Positions 52,568-61,827 are shown, numbered from the stretch's first letter. The stretch: 64,000 nucleotides of DNA from Marinicella litoralis (GCF_002591915.1 NZ_NIHB01000001.1:1369590-1433589); one strand, 5' to 3'. The notes: generated from the letters alone by a model not told the origin. A program made the numbers and translations.

Positions 52568-54696
52568 TAAATAAGATTAGTAAGAATTTACTTTTGAGTC
52601 TCGGAATACTGAGCTTAGCTGGTTGTGTTTCTCAGCCAAAAGACTTAAGTGATGAATTGAATAACTCAAATTACTTGAAAGATGTTGAGTCTACCATTTA
52701 TTCAGGTGAGGTTTACAACAGTGGCGGCATCAAGCCCACTGACAGAGATGATGCCGAGTACTATCCAGGCACTGGAGAATTCATTAATTATGAAGCGGCT
52801 GCCAAAGAAGATAAACCGGTATCTGAACAAGGTGAAATCACATTTAATTTTGAAGGTGAATCCTTACAAGCTGTGGTGCACTTTATTTTGGGTCAGGTGT
52901 TGAAAGAAAACTATGTGTTGGCTCCTGGGGTCAGCGGTAAAGTGACCTTTGCCACAGCCAAGCCAATATCCAAAGCCCAATTGGTGCCAATATTAGAAAT
53001 GATGTTGGGTTGGAACAATGCAGCATTGGTGATGGTCGATGATCGTTATCATGTTTTACCAGAAAAACAAGCCATCAAAGGATTGTTAACACCCAAATTC
53101 AATCCTGACAATGAAGGCAATGGGTTTCAGGTTTTGGCTGTTCCTTTGTCTTATGTGTCGCCAACAGAAATGGAAAAAATTCTTGAACCCTATGCCAAAG
53201 ATGGGGCCATCGTAAAGGCTGACAATGCAAGGAACATCTTGTTTTTATCGGGTAACCCAAGTGAGTTAAGCAATTATTTGCAAACCATAGAAATATTTGA
53301 TGTCGATTGGTTGGCAGGTATGTCTACCGGTATCTTCTACTTGAAACGAGTGGAGTCCAATGACATCATCACTGAACTCGAAGCCTTATTTGGTGAAGGT
53401 GCAGATAACCCATTGGCAGGTATGTTCAGATTTTTACCTTTGGAAAGGTTGAATGCGGTGATGGTAATTACGCCACAAGAAGATTATTTGCATAAAGCCA
53501 AAGAATGGGTCGATCGACTTGATCGTGCCGATTCTGATGGTGCTTCAAATTTATATGTTTATAGCGTTAAGAACATCAAAGCAGATGACTTGGCCGGTTA
53601 TTTGAATGACGTGTTTGGTGGAACGGGTGGGTCAGGCTCATCTGCTAAGTCCAGTGGCGGTAGCGTGGTACCAGGGCAAAGTGGTCGTGAAGTCAGTTCA
53701 ACCAACGCCAAGAAAACCAATACAAGCAGGAGAAAGACAAGCAACAGTGGTGGTTCTGGCATCAATGACATTCATATTTCTGCCATTGAAGACTCCAATC
53801 AATTGTTGATCAAAGCAGGCGTCAGTGATTACGAGAAAATTTTGTCTGCCATTGAAAGGTTGGATATAGAGCCTTTACAAGTTTTGGTCGAGCTTAAGAT
53901 CATTGAAGTGACATTGACTGACTCGATAGCCCATGGCATGGAATTGTTGTTTGGTGATGAAACCACTTCAGTCGATACTGGAGATGGAAAATCAACCATC
54001 CGCCCCTATAATTTCAGCACCACGGGTGCCAGCATTTCTGGTTCAGGAGTGGCATACAACTTTTTGGGAACCGATGCCCAAGCACGTTTGACTGCTCTGG
54101 AAAAAGAAGGGCGTGTGGCACTGCTGTCTTCTCCATCGATGATGGTGTTGAACAATAAAAATGCCACCATCAATGTAGGTGATCAGATTCCTATTACCAA
54201 TGTAGGTTCAATTGGCACCGGCGGCAGTGTTAACAATGGCACCATATCGTCGACTCGATTTATTCAAACAGGTGTCCAAGTTGACATCACCCCTCGGGTT
54301 AATCCAGGCGGGCTGGTTTATATGGAAGTCAGTCAAGACGTCAGTGCACCTGGCACACCAGATGTTGCCGGTGGCACGCCGCCGATTTCAACCCGACAGT
54401 TAAATACAGAAATTGCGGTACAAAGTGGCAACACCATTGTAATGGGTGGGTTGATCAGTGAGAGTGATACGGTGTCAAGATCAGGCTTTCCATTGTTAAG
54501 CAAAATACCATTGATTGGTAATGCCTTTGGTTCAAAAAGTAAATCAGCCAATCGCACAGAGCTGATGTTGCTGATTACTCCAACAGTCATAGAAAATCCT
54601 GAACAAGCACGTTTGGTAACGAAAGAATATGCGAAGAAATTTAAAGGCTTGAAGCCAATTAAAACAACCCTAGAAGATACGGAGAACAAAGAATGA
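52564..54696 (+). CDS. gspD: type II secretion secretin GspD
   Basis: A 710-residue outer-membrane secretin. It has a lipoprotein signal (LAGC, C21), unusual as most GspD are not lipidated but as in XpsD. N0 to N3 domains cover about residues 90-455 and the C-terminal secretin gate follows, with VALLSSPSMMVLNNKNATINVGDQIPI and the QTGVQVDITPRVNPGG block. A Gly/Ser/Lys-rich insert (about 353-398) splits the N3 region. It forms the pore through which folded proteins leave. It overlaps the next gene by four bases. Confidence 0.95.
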   Translation: MINKISKNLLLSLGILSLAGCVSQPKDLSDELNNSNYLKDVESTIYSGEVYNSGGIKPTDRDDAEYYPGTGEFINYEAAAKEDKPVSEQGEITFNFEGESLQAVVHFILGQVLKENYVLAPGVSGKVTFATAKPISKAQLVPILEMMLGWNNAALVMVDDRYHVLPEKQAIKGLLTPKFNPDNEGNGFQVLAVPLSYVSPTEMEKILEPYAKDGAIVKADNARNILFLSGNPSELSNYLQTIEIFDVDWLAGMSTGIFYLKRVESNDIITELEALFGEGADNPLAGMFRFLPLERLNAVMVITPQEDYLHKAKEWVDRLDRADSDGASNLYVYSVKNIKADDLAGYLNDVFGGTGGSGSSAKSSGGSVVPGQSGREVSSTNAKKTNTSRRKTSNSGGSGINDIHISAIEDSNQLLIKAGVSDYEKILSAIERLDIEPLQVLVELKIIEVTLTDSIAHGMELLFGDETTSVDTGDGKSTIRPYNFSTTGASISGSGVAYNFLGTDAQARLTALEKEGRVALLSSPSMMVLNNKNATINVGDQIPITNVGSIGTGGSVNNGTISSTRFIQTGVQVDITPRVNPGGLVYMEVSQDVSAPGTPDVAGGTPPISTRQLNTEIAVQSGNTIVMGGLISESDTVSRSGFPLLSKIPLIGNAFGSKSKSANRTELMLLITPTVIENPEQARLVTKEYAKKFKGLKPIKTTLEDTENKE

Positions 54697-55103
54697 AATT
54701 GAATTTATATATAATGATTGGAATATTGATGCTGACTGGATGTAAAGACAGTATTGAGGACATCGATACCAAATCAGTCAAACGATGGGAAGCGATCATA
54801 GCCTCTGACTATGATGAAGCTTACTCGTATTTCACACCTGGTTATAAGAAAACCGAAACTGTTGAGTCATTTGCCAACAAATTAACCAATGCCAAACTGA
54901 GGGTTGAGTGGAAAGCAGTTAAATTCGTTGAAAAATCTTGTGAGTCAGAAGAGATCTGTGACGTTAAGTTAGAATTAACATATAAGTACAAATTTCCAAG
55001 GAAAGCAATGGGCGAAATTGAATTGCCATCAGTCATTACTGAAAAATGGATGCTTAAAGATGGAAAGTGGAGTTTTCTGCCTAAGTTAGATTATGGTGTT
55101 TAG
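54693..55103 (+). CDS. small lipoprotein coupled to gspD
   Basis: A 136-residue protein with a lipobox (LTGC, C17) and a mature part of about 120 residues with helices followed by strands, like an NTF2 or cystatin-type fold (YSYFTPGYKKTET, KYKFPRKAMGEIELP, DGKWSFLPKLDYGV). Two further cysteines (C83 and C89) could pair. Its ATG overlaps the gspD stop by four bases, so it belongs to the T2SS operon. It has the location expected of a pilotin that guides the secretin, but I see no specific GspS/AspS similarity. Confidence 0.7.
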   Translation: MKLNLYIMIGILMLTGCKDSIEDIDTKSVKRWEAIIASDYDEAYSYFTPGYKKTETVESFANKLTNAKLRVEWKAVKFVEKSCESEEICDVKLELTYKYKFPRKAMGEIELPSVITEKWMLKDGKWSFLPKLDYGV

Positions 55104-55171
55104 AGCAATGTCACAAAAATGAGCCATGGATTGAATATTTTGGTAATTAATACTTGTGGTTTTATGGCTCT

Positions 55172-55177
55172 TATAAT
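55172..55177 (+). promoter_or_regulatory. TATAAT -10 box before the exported protein gene
   Basis: A perfect TATAAT lies about 95 bases before the ATG, in the only long gap after the T2SS operon. No good -35 box is found at 16-18 bases, so the site is uncertain. A separate promoter here fits the very different codon use of the following gene. Confidence 0.35.
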
Positions 55178-55271
55178 ATCATTGCATACGCTATCAAGTA
55201 TAGCTTCGTTCATATGAGCGGGGATGTTTTAAATAGCCCTGATATTAATTTTAAAAAATTTGGAGTTAGAA

Positions 55272-56711
55272 ATGAAAAAAAATAAACTAACTACTGCTGT
55301 TGTTGCTGGTTTAGCTGGCGTTGCTGGCATTGCCGGTGTATCTAATGCAGTACATCTTAACCCTGAAGGACTTGGTCAAACTTTGATCTATCCTTACTAC
55401 ACGGTTAACAATGGTTTGAACACTACATTTTCAGTAGTTAACACTACTGAATACACAAAAGCTGTTAAAGTACGTTTTATGGAAGGCGACAACTCAATTG
55501 AGGTTCTCGATTTCAACTTGTACTTATCTCCATACGACGTATGGGTAGCAGGTTTAGTACCTACAGATTCTTCAAGTGCTGGTCACGTAGGTGAGCCTAC
55601 TGGTGCCATCGTTTTTGGTGACACTTCTTGTGTTCCATTCTTGAACTCTGGTCAACAATTCTTGCCATTTGCTATCGACGCATCGCAAGCACCTTTCGGT
55701 GGAATCAACCAAAACTTAGAGCGTTCTAGAGACGGTCACTTCGAAATGATTGAAATGGGTACATTAGACCCTTCTTTCGGTTACGGTGCTGACGCAGTTC
55801 ACGTTGCTGGTGTTCCTTCTGATTGTGGCCAGTTACAAGCTAACTGGGACGGCGGCGGAGCTTGGGACGTGCCTAGTGGCGGCGATCCAACTGTTGAATT
55901 AATGCCTGTTACAGGTGGTTTATTCGGTTCTGCTTCTATCATTGACGTTGCTGAAGGTACTGACGTAACTTACAATGCTGAAGCTTTAGAAAACTTCTGG
56001 GTTGCTGGTACTATCCAGCATACAGCTCCAGGTAGTTTATTGCCTTCATTGGCTGCTGGTGACGTGACTTCTACTGTTTTCGCAAACGGTGGTTTGGCTA
56101 CTTCAACTTGGGCAACTGGTGCTGAAGCAGTAACTGCAGTTTTCATGCAAGATCAGTTATACAATGAGTATTCATTGGATGCTAACGTTGCTGGTAAAAC
56201 TGAGTGGGTTATTACTTTCCCAACTAAACGTTTCCACGTAAACGCAGCTGTTGCTGTTCCTCCATTCACTCAAGTTTGGGATGGTGAAGAAGCATGTGAG
56301 CCATACGGTATCTTAGTATGGGATCGTGAAGAGAACGATAACTTCTGTACTGTTAACCCTGCAGATCCAATCTGTCAAGGTGGTGGTATTTCTCCAGTTT
56401 CTCCTAATGACCCAACAATTCCATTGTTGTGTTGGGAAGCAAACGTTGTTGAATTCTTAAACGGTGGTGCATCTTCAGGTTCATCTGCTGTATTGGGTTC
56501 AACTAACTTGGCTTCAATCCCAGCATTTACTGATGGTTGGGCTCGTATGAACTTCGCACAATCAGCTAGTCCGTTGATTGGTGCAGGTTTTGACGGCTTA
56601 CCAGCTACTGGTTTCTCAGTACAAAAATTGACCAACGCTTTCGCAGCTGAAGGTTTATTGGCTCAATATGCTGGTTTGTTCAAGCATAAAGGCCGCATTA
56701 CTTCTAACTAA
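55272..56711 (+). CDS. exported protein of unknown function, probably abundant
   Basis: A 479-residue protein with a clear signal peptide (about residues 1-26, MKKNKLTTAVVAGLAGV..SNA). The mature part begins VHLNPEGLGQTLIYPYYTVNNG and contains VVNTTEYTKAVKVRFMEG and LDFNLYLSPYDVWVAGL, which I associate with an uncharacterised family of exported gammaproteobacterial proteins. It has six cysteines in pairs and a low-complexity Ser/Gly/Ala part near the end. Codons are strongly T-ended (GGT, GCT, ACT, GTT), unlike neighbours, as in highly expressed genes. GGAG precedes the ATG. It follows the T2SS operon and could be a substrate. Confidence 0.75.
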   Translation: MKKNKLTTAVVAGLAGVAGIAGVSNAVHLNPEGLGQTLIYPYYTVNNGLNTTFSVVNTTEYTKAVKVRFMEGDNSIEVLDFNLYLSPYDVWVAGLVPTDSSSAGHVGEPTGAIVFGDTSCVPFLNSGQQFLPFAIDASQAPFGGINQNLERSRDGHFEMIEMGTLDPSFGYGADAVHVAGVPSDCGQLQANWDGGGAWDVPSGGDPTVELMPVTGGLFGSASIIDVAEGTDVTYNAEALENFWVAGTIQHTAPGSLLPSLAAGDVTSTVFANGGLATSTWATGAEAVTAVFMQDQLYNEYSLDANVAGKTEWVITFPTKRFHVNAAVAVPPFTQVWDGEEACEPYGILVWDREENDNFCTVNPADPICQGGGISPVSPNDPTIPLLCWEANVVEFLNGGASSGSSAVLGSTNLASIPAFTDGWARMNFAQSASPLIGAGFDGLPATGFSVQKLTNAFAAEGLLAQYAGLFKHKGRITSN

Positions 56712-56738
56712 TAGTTAGCTGTAATACAAAGTATAGAA

Positions 56739-56767
56739 GGGCAAGTATTTATTACTTGCCCTTTTTT
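56739..56767 (+). terminator. Rho-independent terminator after the exported protein
   Basis: A nine-base perfect stem (GGGCAAGTA with TACTTGCCC), five-base loop and six T follow the stop by about 27 bases. Confidence 0.92.
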
Positions 56768-56795
56768 CGTTTGTGGGATTTTTATAAGGAAAATT

Positions 56796-56812
56796 TAACA
56801 ACACAGTTGTTA
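56796..56812. promoter_or_regulatory. perfect 17-base palindrome at the promoter of the Ig-like exported protein
   Basis: TAACAAC and GTTGTTA surround ACA. The right arm overlaps a perfect TATAAT at 56811-56816, about 30 bases before the start codon. A dimeric repressor bound here would cover the -10 box. Confidence 0.5.
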
Positions 56813-56844
56813 TAATAGCCCCATCTTTAAGATGTGAAATGATT

Positions 56845-58098
56845 ATGAAAAAAACAACCTTATTACTGCTGGCTTTCAGTCTAAATGCCTATTCAGCAAA
56901 AGTAATTTTTACCAACAATAATGAAGAGGCCGATATTACCGGTAATGCTTCAATTGACATTCAAACAGGTGATGTGTTGGTAGAGACTTCTGCTCCCAAA
57001 TTGATTGTAGGTGGTAATGCCATTCTTTCTGTGTTTCCAAATACTTATCAAGCCAATGATAACCAAATTATATCTATGAGTTATACCGTTGCTCACGGTG
57101 AAAACTGTGTAGGTACAACCAACCGTGGTTCGGTGTCAAATTGGACCATGCCACTCAATAGTAGCGATGGAACTCATTCCAACAGTGTCAATGTGGGATC
57201 TACATTTCCAATTGATTTTACGGTCACTTGTGACAACAAACTAGGTGCGGGAACGGTAACTGACACGGCAAGAATTGTCGAGACATCAGGCTCTCCAGCG
57301 GTGGCACCATCTGTTACATTAAGAGTTAATGGCAGTGCCAGCAACACATCTGTAACAGCAGGGTCATCTGTGGCATTGACTTATTCCATCACCAACAATG
57401 ATTTGCCTTGTACATTCACAAGTACACCAGTTAATTCATCTTGGAATGCATTAAATTCAAGCAGCAGTTCTACTGTTAACTTTAATACGGTCATTAGTAC
57501 CAGCAGTACATTTGGTATCAGTTGTACCAATTCTGATGGTTTAACGGACAGTGATAGCAGAATAATATCAATTACCAGCAGTGCGGCTTGTCAAAGTCAC
57601 CCACCACCAGCTGGTACTTCAGAACAATTTGGCCAAACCTATGTTGGCGTAACAGGACAACAGTTCGGTGATGCAACCAGTTCATCTGCTAATTTCAGTA
57701 TTGATAAAAATAAATATGTTGCACTGCAAGTAACCGCACCAACATCTTTGTATTTGAGAAAGAATTCATTTGAGCAACCCACAGCCAACTTTACTCCAGC
57801 ATCTTACACAGTTTCTTTGAGTAAATGTCCTGGTGATTTTAATGTGAGCTCTAATGATGTTGGTCGAGGTCGATGTGTTGTTGGTGGACAGCAAGCGGGT
57901 GGTTCTACTACACCAGTATTGCGTTGGACCACTAAAACCAATCCTACTTCAACCGATTTGGCATTGAAATGTGTGTTAGATCCAGGTGATACTTACTACT
58001 TGAATATCATTCATGCTACTACACCTCCTTACAGTCAAACGGTATGTTCTGACAGTACCAAATGTGGTGTTTTATTTACTGAATTAATTGATAATTAA
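56845..58098 (+). CDS. exported Ser/Thr-rich protein with Ig-like region
   Basis: A 417-residue protein with a signal peptide (about residues 1-17, ending AYSA). The mature part is rich in Ser, Thr, Asn and Val, with two Ig-like stretches (about 60-145 and 150-245, the second with SVTAGSSVALTYSITNNDLPCTF) and paired cysteines. The last third has blocks typical of surface adhesins, e.g. YVALQVTAPTSLYLRKNSF. A start at 56839, two codons upstream, is possible. No known domain is certain. It may be a secretion substrate or a surface protein. The PpiC-like gene follows after 11 bases. Confidence 0.7.
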   Translation: MKKTTLLLLAFSLNAYSAKVIFTNNNEEADITGNASIDIQTGDVLVETSAPKLIVGGNAILSVFPNTYQANDNQIISMSYTVAHGENCVGTTNRGSVSNWTMPLNSSDGTHSNSVNVGSTFPIDFTVTCDNKLGAGTVTDTARIVETSGSPAVAPSVTLRVNGSASNTSVTAGSSVALTYSITNNDLPCTFTSTPVNSSWNALNSSSSSTVNFNTVISTSSTFGISCTNSDGLTDSDSRIISITSSAACQSHPPPAGTSEQFGQTYVGVTGQQFGDATSSSANFSIDKNKYVALQVTAPTSLYLRKNSFEQPTANFTPASYTVSLSKCPGDFNVSSNDVGRGRCVVGGQQAGGSTTPVLRWTTKTNPTSTDLALKCVLDPGDTYYLNIIHATTPPYSQTVCSDSTKCGVLFTELIDN

Positions 58099-58109
58099 AA
58101 TAAGTAATT

Positions 58110-59066
58110 ATGATATTTAAATTAATAACAATGATGTTGGTGTCTGGCTTTGATGGTTTTCTATTAAAGCAAGACACCACGACCATAGAGCTGTCTGAGG
58201 TTGATGCTTTTGTGCACAGCATTCCCAGCGAGTTTCGTGAAGGGTATATCGCAAAAGCTTCACAATTTGAAAAAGACATTTATACCGTCTTGAACGTTAA
58301 TCTGGTTTTTGACTATTTAGAAAAATCTGATTTATTAACACAGGTTGCTGCTGATCAGTCAATCGTTGAAAATGATTTTAAGGATAAAATTGATCAAAAT
58401 TTTATAGATAAATTAGGTTATACGGTTGATGAGTTCAATCAGATATTGAAGGCGTTTGATCGCAAGAAGCAATATGTGGTGGGATTCCAACATTATATTT
58501 ACAATCAAATAGATGATGCTGCAGCCGATGAATTGGCTGAAGAGTATTACAAAGTAAATAGAGTGAAATACATCAAACCAAAATCAATGGATTTATCACA
58601 AATTTCTTTTTCTAAAGAAAAATTTAGCAAAGAAAAGGTGACTGAAATATTGAATTATATAGGTACAGATTCTAAAGAGCGTTTTACTGAAATGGCAGTA
58701 GCCCATTCATCAGATCCTTCGGTTAAGTCAAACAAAGGTGAGCTTGGAACTTACAAAGAAAACTTATATAAAGGCCATGTTGGTAAAGAAATTTTTATGA
58801 TTGATGAACTTGGCATGCACAGCCACATATTACAGGATAAAGAAAATTACTATTTAGTTTATATCAATGGCATTAACCCACAAGATACCATACCATTTGA
58901 TGATGTGAAGGTGGAGTTAAGAGACTCGATAAAGCAAAACATGGCGGATAAAAAGTTTAATAATATAATGTCTTCAATTTCTAACAAAGAAATTGAAGTC
59001 AATATTGAACAATTAGCAACTATAACAGAAAGATATTTAGACAATACAATCAATGACACCCAATAA
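58110..59066 (+). CDS. parvulin-type peptidyl-prolyl isomerase (PpiC/SurA-like)
   Basis: A 318-residue protein with a short hydrophobic start (about residues 1-17) and a SurA-like helical N-terminal part (about 30-150). The parvulin domain spans about 160-265, with MAVAHSSDPSVKSNKGELGTYKENLYK and a closing YYLVYINGINPQ. It should assist folding of exported proteins. The signal peptide is weak, and a membrane anchor is possible. It lies between an exported protein gene and polysaccharide export genes, so its client is uncertain. Confidence 0.8.
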   Translation: MIFKLITMMLVSGFDGFLLKQDTTTIELSEVDAFVHSIPSEFREGYIAKASQFEKDIYTVLNVNLVFDYLEKSDLLTQVAADQSIVENDFKDKIDQNFIDKLGYTVDEFNQILKAFDRKKQYVVGFQHYIYNQIDDAAADELAEEYYKVNRVKYIKPKSMDLSQISFSKEKFSKEKVTEILNYIGTDSKERFTEMAVAHSSDPSVKSNKGELGTYKENLYKGHVGKEIFMIDELGMHSHILQDKENYYLVYINGINPQDTIPFDDVKVELRDSIKQNMADKKFNNIMSSISNKEIEVNIEQLATITERYLDNTINDTQ

Positions 59067-59114
59067 ACTGTCAGAAGTTTGTTGTTGAAACTAATATTGG
59101 ACTTGATATAGTTT

Positions 59115-59870
59115 ATGTTTTTATATTTCTTACAGCGCGAAGTAAAAAACAAATACAACAGTACATGGTCAACATTGTTTTGGTTGGTGATTCAACCCAT
59201 GTTGACCTTGTCTGTTTATTATTTTGTATTTACCCATATTTTCAATGCTCGACTGGGTGATGATGAACACATCAGTTTTATTGCCTATTTAGCCATCGGA
59301 CTATGGCCTTGGATGGCGTTTTCTGAAGCACTCGCCCGATCAGTTACTTCTGTTTCTGAAAGAAAAGATTTAATCGGTAAAGTTAAAATTGACCTGAGGG
59401 TTGTTCTTTTAGCCAACATCTCAGCGATTTACATCTTTCATTTGATTGGTTTTCTGATTGTCGTAACTGTATTAATGATTTTTTCTGAAATTCAATTTTC
59501 AGCTCATTACTTCCTTTTTATCATTCCGTTTTTGATACTCTATTTCGTGTCATATTCAATCGGCTTATTGGTGGCATCTGTTCATGTATTTTATAAGGAC
59601 ATCTTACAGATAATTAATGCGCTGTTACCCTTGATGTTTTTTACCGTGCCAATTATATATTCGATTAATATAATTCCGGTTGAATACCACAACATCATGT
59701 CATTCAATCCACTTTTCGAAATAATTAATTCATTTCATCATATTTTCTTTTATTTTGATAAATTCAGTGCACTGTCATTACTTAAGTACTGTATGGTGAT
59801 TGTTCCTATCTACTTTTTTACCAATTGGTTCTATAAAAAATTGGCACCAGAATTTGATGATTACATATGA
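59115..59870 (+). CDS. wzm: polysaccharide ABC exporter permease (Wzm/TagG-like)
   Basis: A 251-residue ABC-2 type permease with six membrane helices. The N-terminal REVKNKYNSTWSTLFWLVIQPMLTLSVYYFVFT motif is characteristic of Wzm/KpsM-type O-antigen and capsule exporters, and GLWPWMAFSEALARS is the coupling block. It pairs with the ATPase gene that overlaps it by four bases. It moves a lipid-linked polysaccharide across the inner membrane. Confidence 0.9.
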   Translation: MFLYFLQREVKNKYNSTWSTLFWLVIQPMLTLSVYYFVFTHIFNARLGDDEHISFIAYLAIGLWPWMAFSEALARSVTSVSERKDLIGKVKIDLRVVLLANISAIYIFHLIGFLIVVTVLMIFSEIQFSAHYFLFIIPFLILYFVSYSIGLLVASVHVFYKDILQIINALLPLMFFTVPIIYSINIIPVEYHNIMSFNPLFEIINSFHHIFFYFDKFSALSLLKYCMVIVPIYFFTNWFYKKLAPEFDDYI

Positions 59871-61036
59871 ATGAACTGGTTAAATTAACTGATATTTCTA
59901 AGTCATATCCAACATCATCTTCAAGTAAGTCCCACCTAAAGAATATGATGCGGATACTGTTGAGTCATAAAAATGTGGCTGCTGTAGAAGTATTAAAAAA
60001 CATTAATTTAAAAATTGATGAAGGTCAATCATTGGCAATCATAGGTGAAAATGGAGCCGGTAAAAGTACATTGCTGAAAATCATATCAGGGGTGGCAAAA
60101 GCAAGCTCTGGGACATTAGAAGTCAATTGTTCTATTGGTGCCTTGTTGGAATTAGGTTCTGGTTTTGACCCTGAATATACAGGCCTGGAAAACCTAAAAA
60201 TGTCCGCAACTCTGGCCGGTATTAAAGATGACTTTGATTTTAAAATTCAAAAAATGATTGAATTTGCTGATATTGGTGATTACATCAATCAACCAGTCAG
60301 CACCTACTCTTCTGGAATGGTGGTTAGGTTGGGTTTTGCAGTGATCACACAAACCAAACCACAATTGTTGATTACTGATGAAATTTTGGCTGTGGGTGAT
60401 GAGAACTTTCAATTAAAGTGTTTAGAATGGGTTAAAAATTATGTCACCAGTGGTGGAACCATACTGCTTGTCTCTCACAGTACATACCATGTAACTCAGA
60501 TTTGTAAGCAAGCCATTTGGTTGGAACACGGACAAATCAAAATGTCAGGTTCATCATGGGATGTTGCCAATGCGTATAAAAGCAGTATCAACAATAAATT
60601 AGAAGAAATTCAATGTCATAAGGTCGATGACACCCTGTTAGGGATCAAAGATGTGACATTAATGAATCTAAATGGCGAGGCCATTAAAACCATCCGTATG
60701 GGCGAGACATTGAGAACCAGGGTTATACTCAATTCGCCAGATGGCAAGCCTCCAGGGTTATGTATGGGGATTGTAGGTTATGACAATCGTCCTATATATG
60801 GCACCTATTCTGATTTTACCAAAGCACAACCTAAACACATTGGCAACAACACTTATCAATTCACTGTAGATATACCCAATTTACCATTGTTGCCAGGGCA
60901 ATATCGAATCAAGACCCACACCATGACACCAGATCAACTGCAATTGGTGGATACATGGGAGTCTGAAATTACTGTAACAGGCGATTCTGATGAAAATGGT
61001 GTCTGTCGGATTGATTTTGATTGGAATCAAGTATGA
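59867..61036 (+). CDS. wzt: polysaccharide ABC exporter ATPase (Wzt, with C-terminal carbohydrate-binding domain)
   Basis: A 389-residue ATPase. Walker A is GENGAGKST (60-68), the signature is YSSGMVVRL (about 148-154), and Walker B is LLITDEILAVGD (about 167-178). A C-terminal domain of about 140 residues (from about 250) has the Wzt_C beta-sandwich, which reads the end of the O-antigen chain before export. This domain suggests a capped polymer; the methyltransferase downstream could supply the cap. The start overlaps wzm by four bases and the end overlaps the next gene by four. Confidence 0.92.
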   Translation: MNELVKLTDISKSYPTSSSSKSHLKNMMRILLSHKNVAAVEVLKNINLKIDEGQSLAIIGENGAGKSTLLKIISGVAKASSGTLEVNCSIGALLELGSGFDPEYTGLENLKMSATLAGIKDDFDFKIQKMIEFADIGDYINQPVSTYSSGMVVRLGFAVITQTKPQLLITDEILAVGDENFQLKCLEWVKNYVTSGGTILLVSHSTYHVTQICKQAIWLEHGQIKMSGSSWDVANAYKSSINNKLEEIQCHKVDDTLLGIKDVTLMNLNGEAIKTIRMGETLRTRVILNSPDGKPPGLCMGIVGYDNRPIYGTYSDFTKAQPKHIGNNTYQFTVDIPNLPLLPGQYRIKTHTMTPDQLQLVDTWESEITVTGDSDENGVCRIDFDWNQV

Positions 61037-61827
61037 TTCAAATTGTTGTCCCAATCTTCAATGCTTTTGAAGTGACTCATAAAAACCTTCAATCATTGAT
61101 AAAACATAATTATGATGATGATATTTTATTCATCAATGATGGATCGACAGACCAAAGAATTGTCAATCTGTTGGAAAACTTACCAGCACATTGGGAGGTT
61201 TTACACAATGCCGATAATATAGGATTTGTCAAAACAGCGAATATTGGATTGAAACATTCAGTAGGGCACAGTGTGTTGTTAAATTCTGATACTGTGGTTT
61301 CATCGCATTGGCTCGATCGATTCAAACTAGCCATCAATACCATAGAACGTTTAGGGACAGCCACACCGTGGTCTAACAATGCTGAAATATGTTCGTTGCC
61401 AAAGACTTTGTCACAAAACCCAATTCCTACTGACATTGACCAATTGTCATCAGAACTCATGAATCACCTTCCTCAATACCCTGAACTACCAACAGCCGTT
61501 GGTTTTTGTATGCTGGTAACACAACAAGCCAAAGAGCAAGTTGGTTATTTTGATGAAACCACTTTTGGCATGGGATATGGGGAAGAAAATGATTATTCTT
61601 TGCGGGTAGCAAAGCATGGGTTGAGAAATGTATTGGTCGACAATTGTTATGTTGCACATGTCGGCAATCAGTCTTTTAAAGAAAAGTCATCAAAACCAGA
61701 CCAAGGAACCATGCAACGGCTGTTAGATAAACACCCTGAATATTTAAATCTCATTCAAAAATTCATAGAAAATGACCCATTAAGTGAATTAAGAGAATCA
61801 ATCATTGGTAAAATAAGCGCTTTTTGA
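61033..61827 (+). CDS. glycosyltransferase family 2
   Basis: A 264-residue GT-A enzyme. It opens MIQIVVPIFNAFEVTHKNLQSL, has FINDGSTD (about 33-40), the NSDT metal-binding motif (84-87), and the GYGEENDYSLRVAKHG block late in the sequence. The architecture is that of rhamnosyl- or similar transferases in O-antigen clusters. The ATG is the one overlapping wzt by four bases. Confidence 0.88.
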   Translation: MIQIVVPIFNAFEVTHKNLQSLIKHNYDDDILFINDGSTDQRIVNLLENLPAHWEVLHNADNIGFVKTANIGLKHSVGHSVLLNSDTVVSSHWLDRFKLAINTIERLGTATPWSNNAEICSLPKTLSQNPIPTDIDQLSSELMNHLPQYPELPTAVGFCMLVTQQAKEQVGYFDETTFGMGYGEENDYSLRVAKHGLRNVLVDNCYVAHVGNQSFKEKSSKPDQGTMQRLLDKHPEYLNLIQKFIENDPLSELRESIIGKISAF

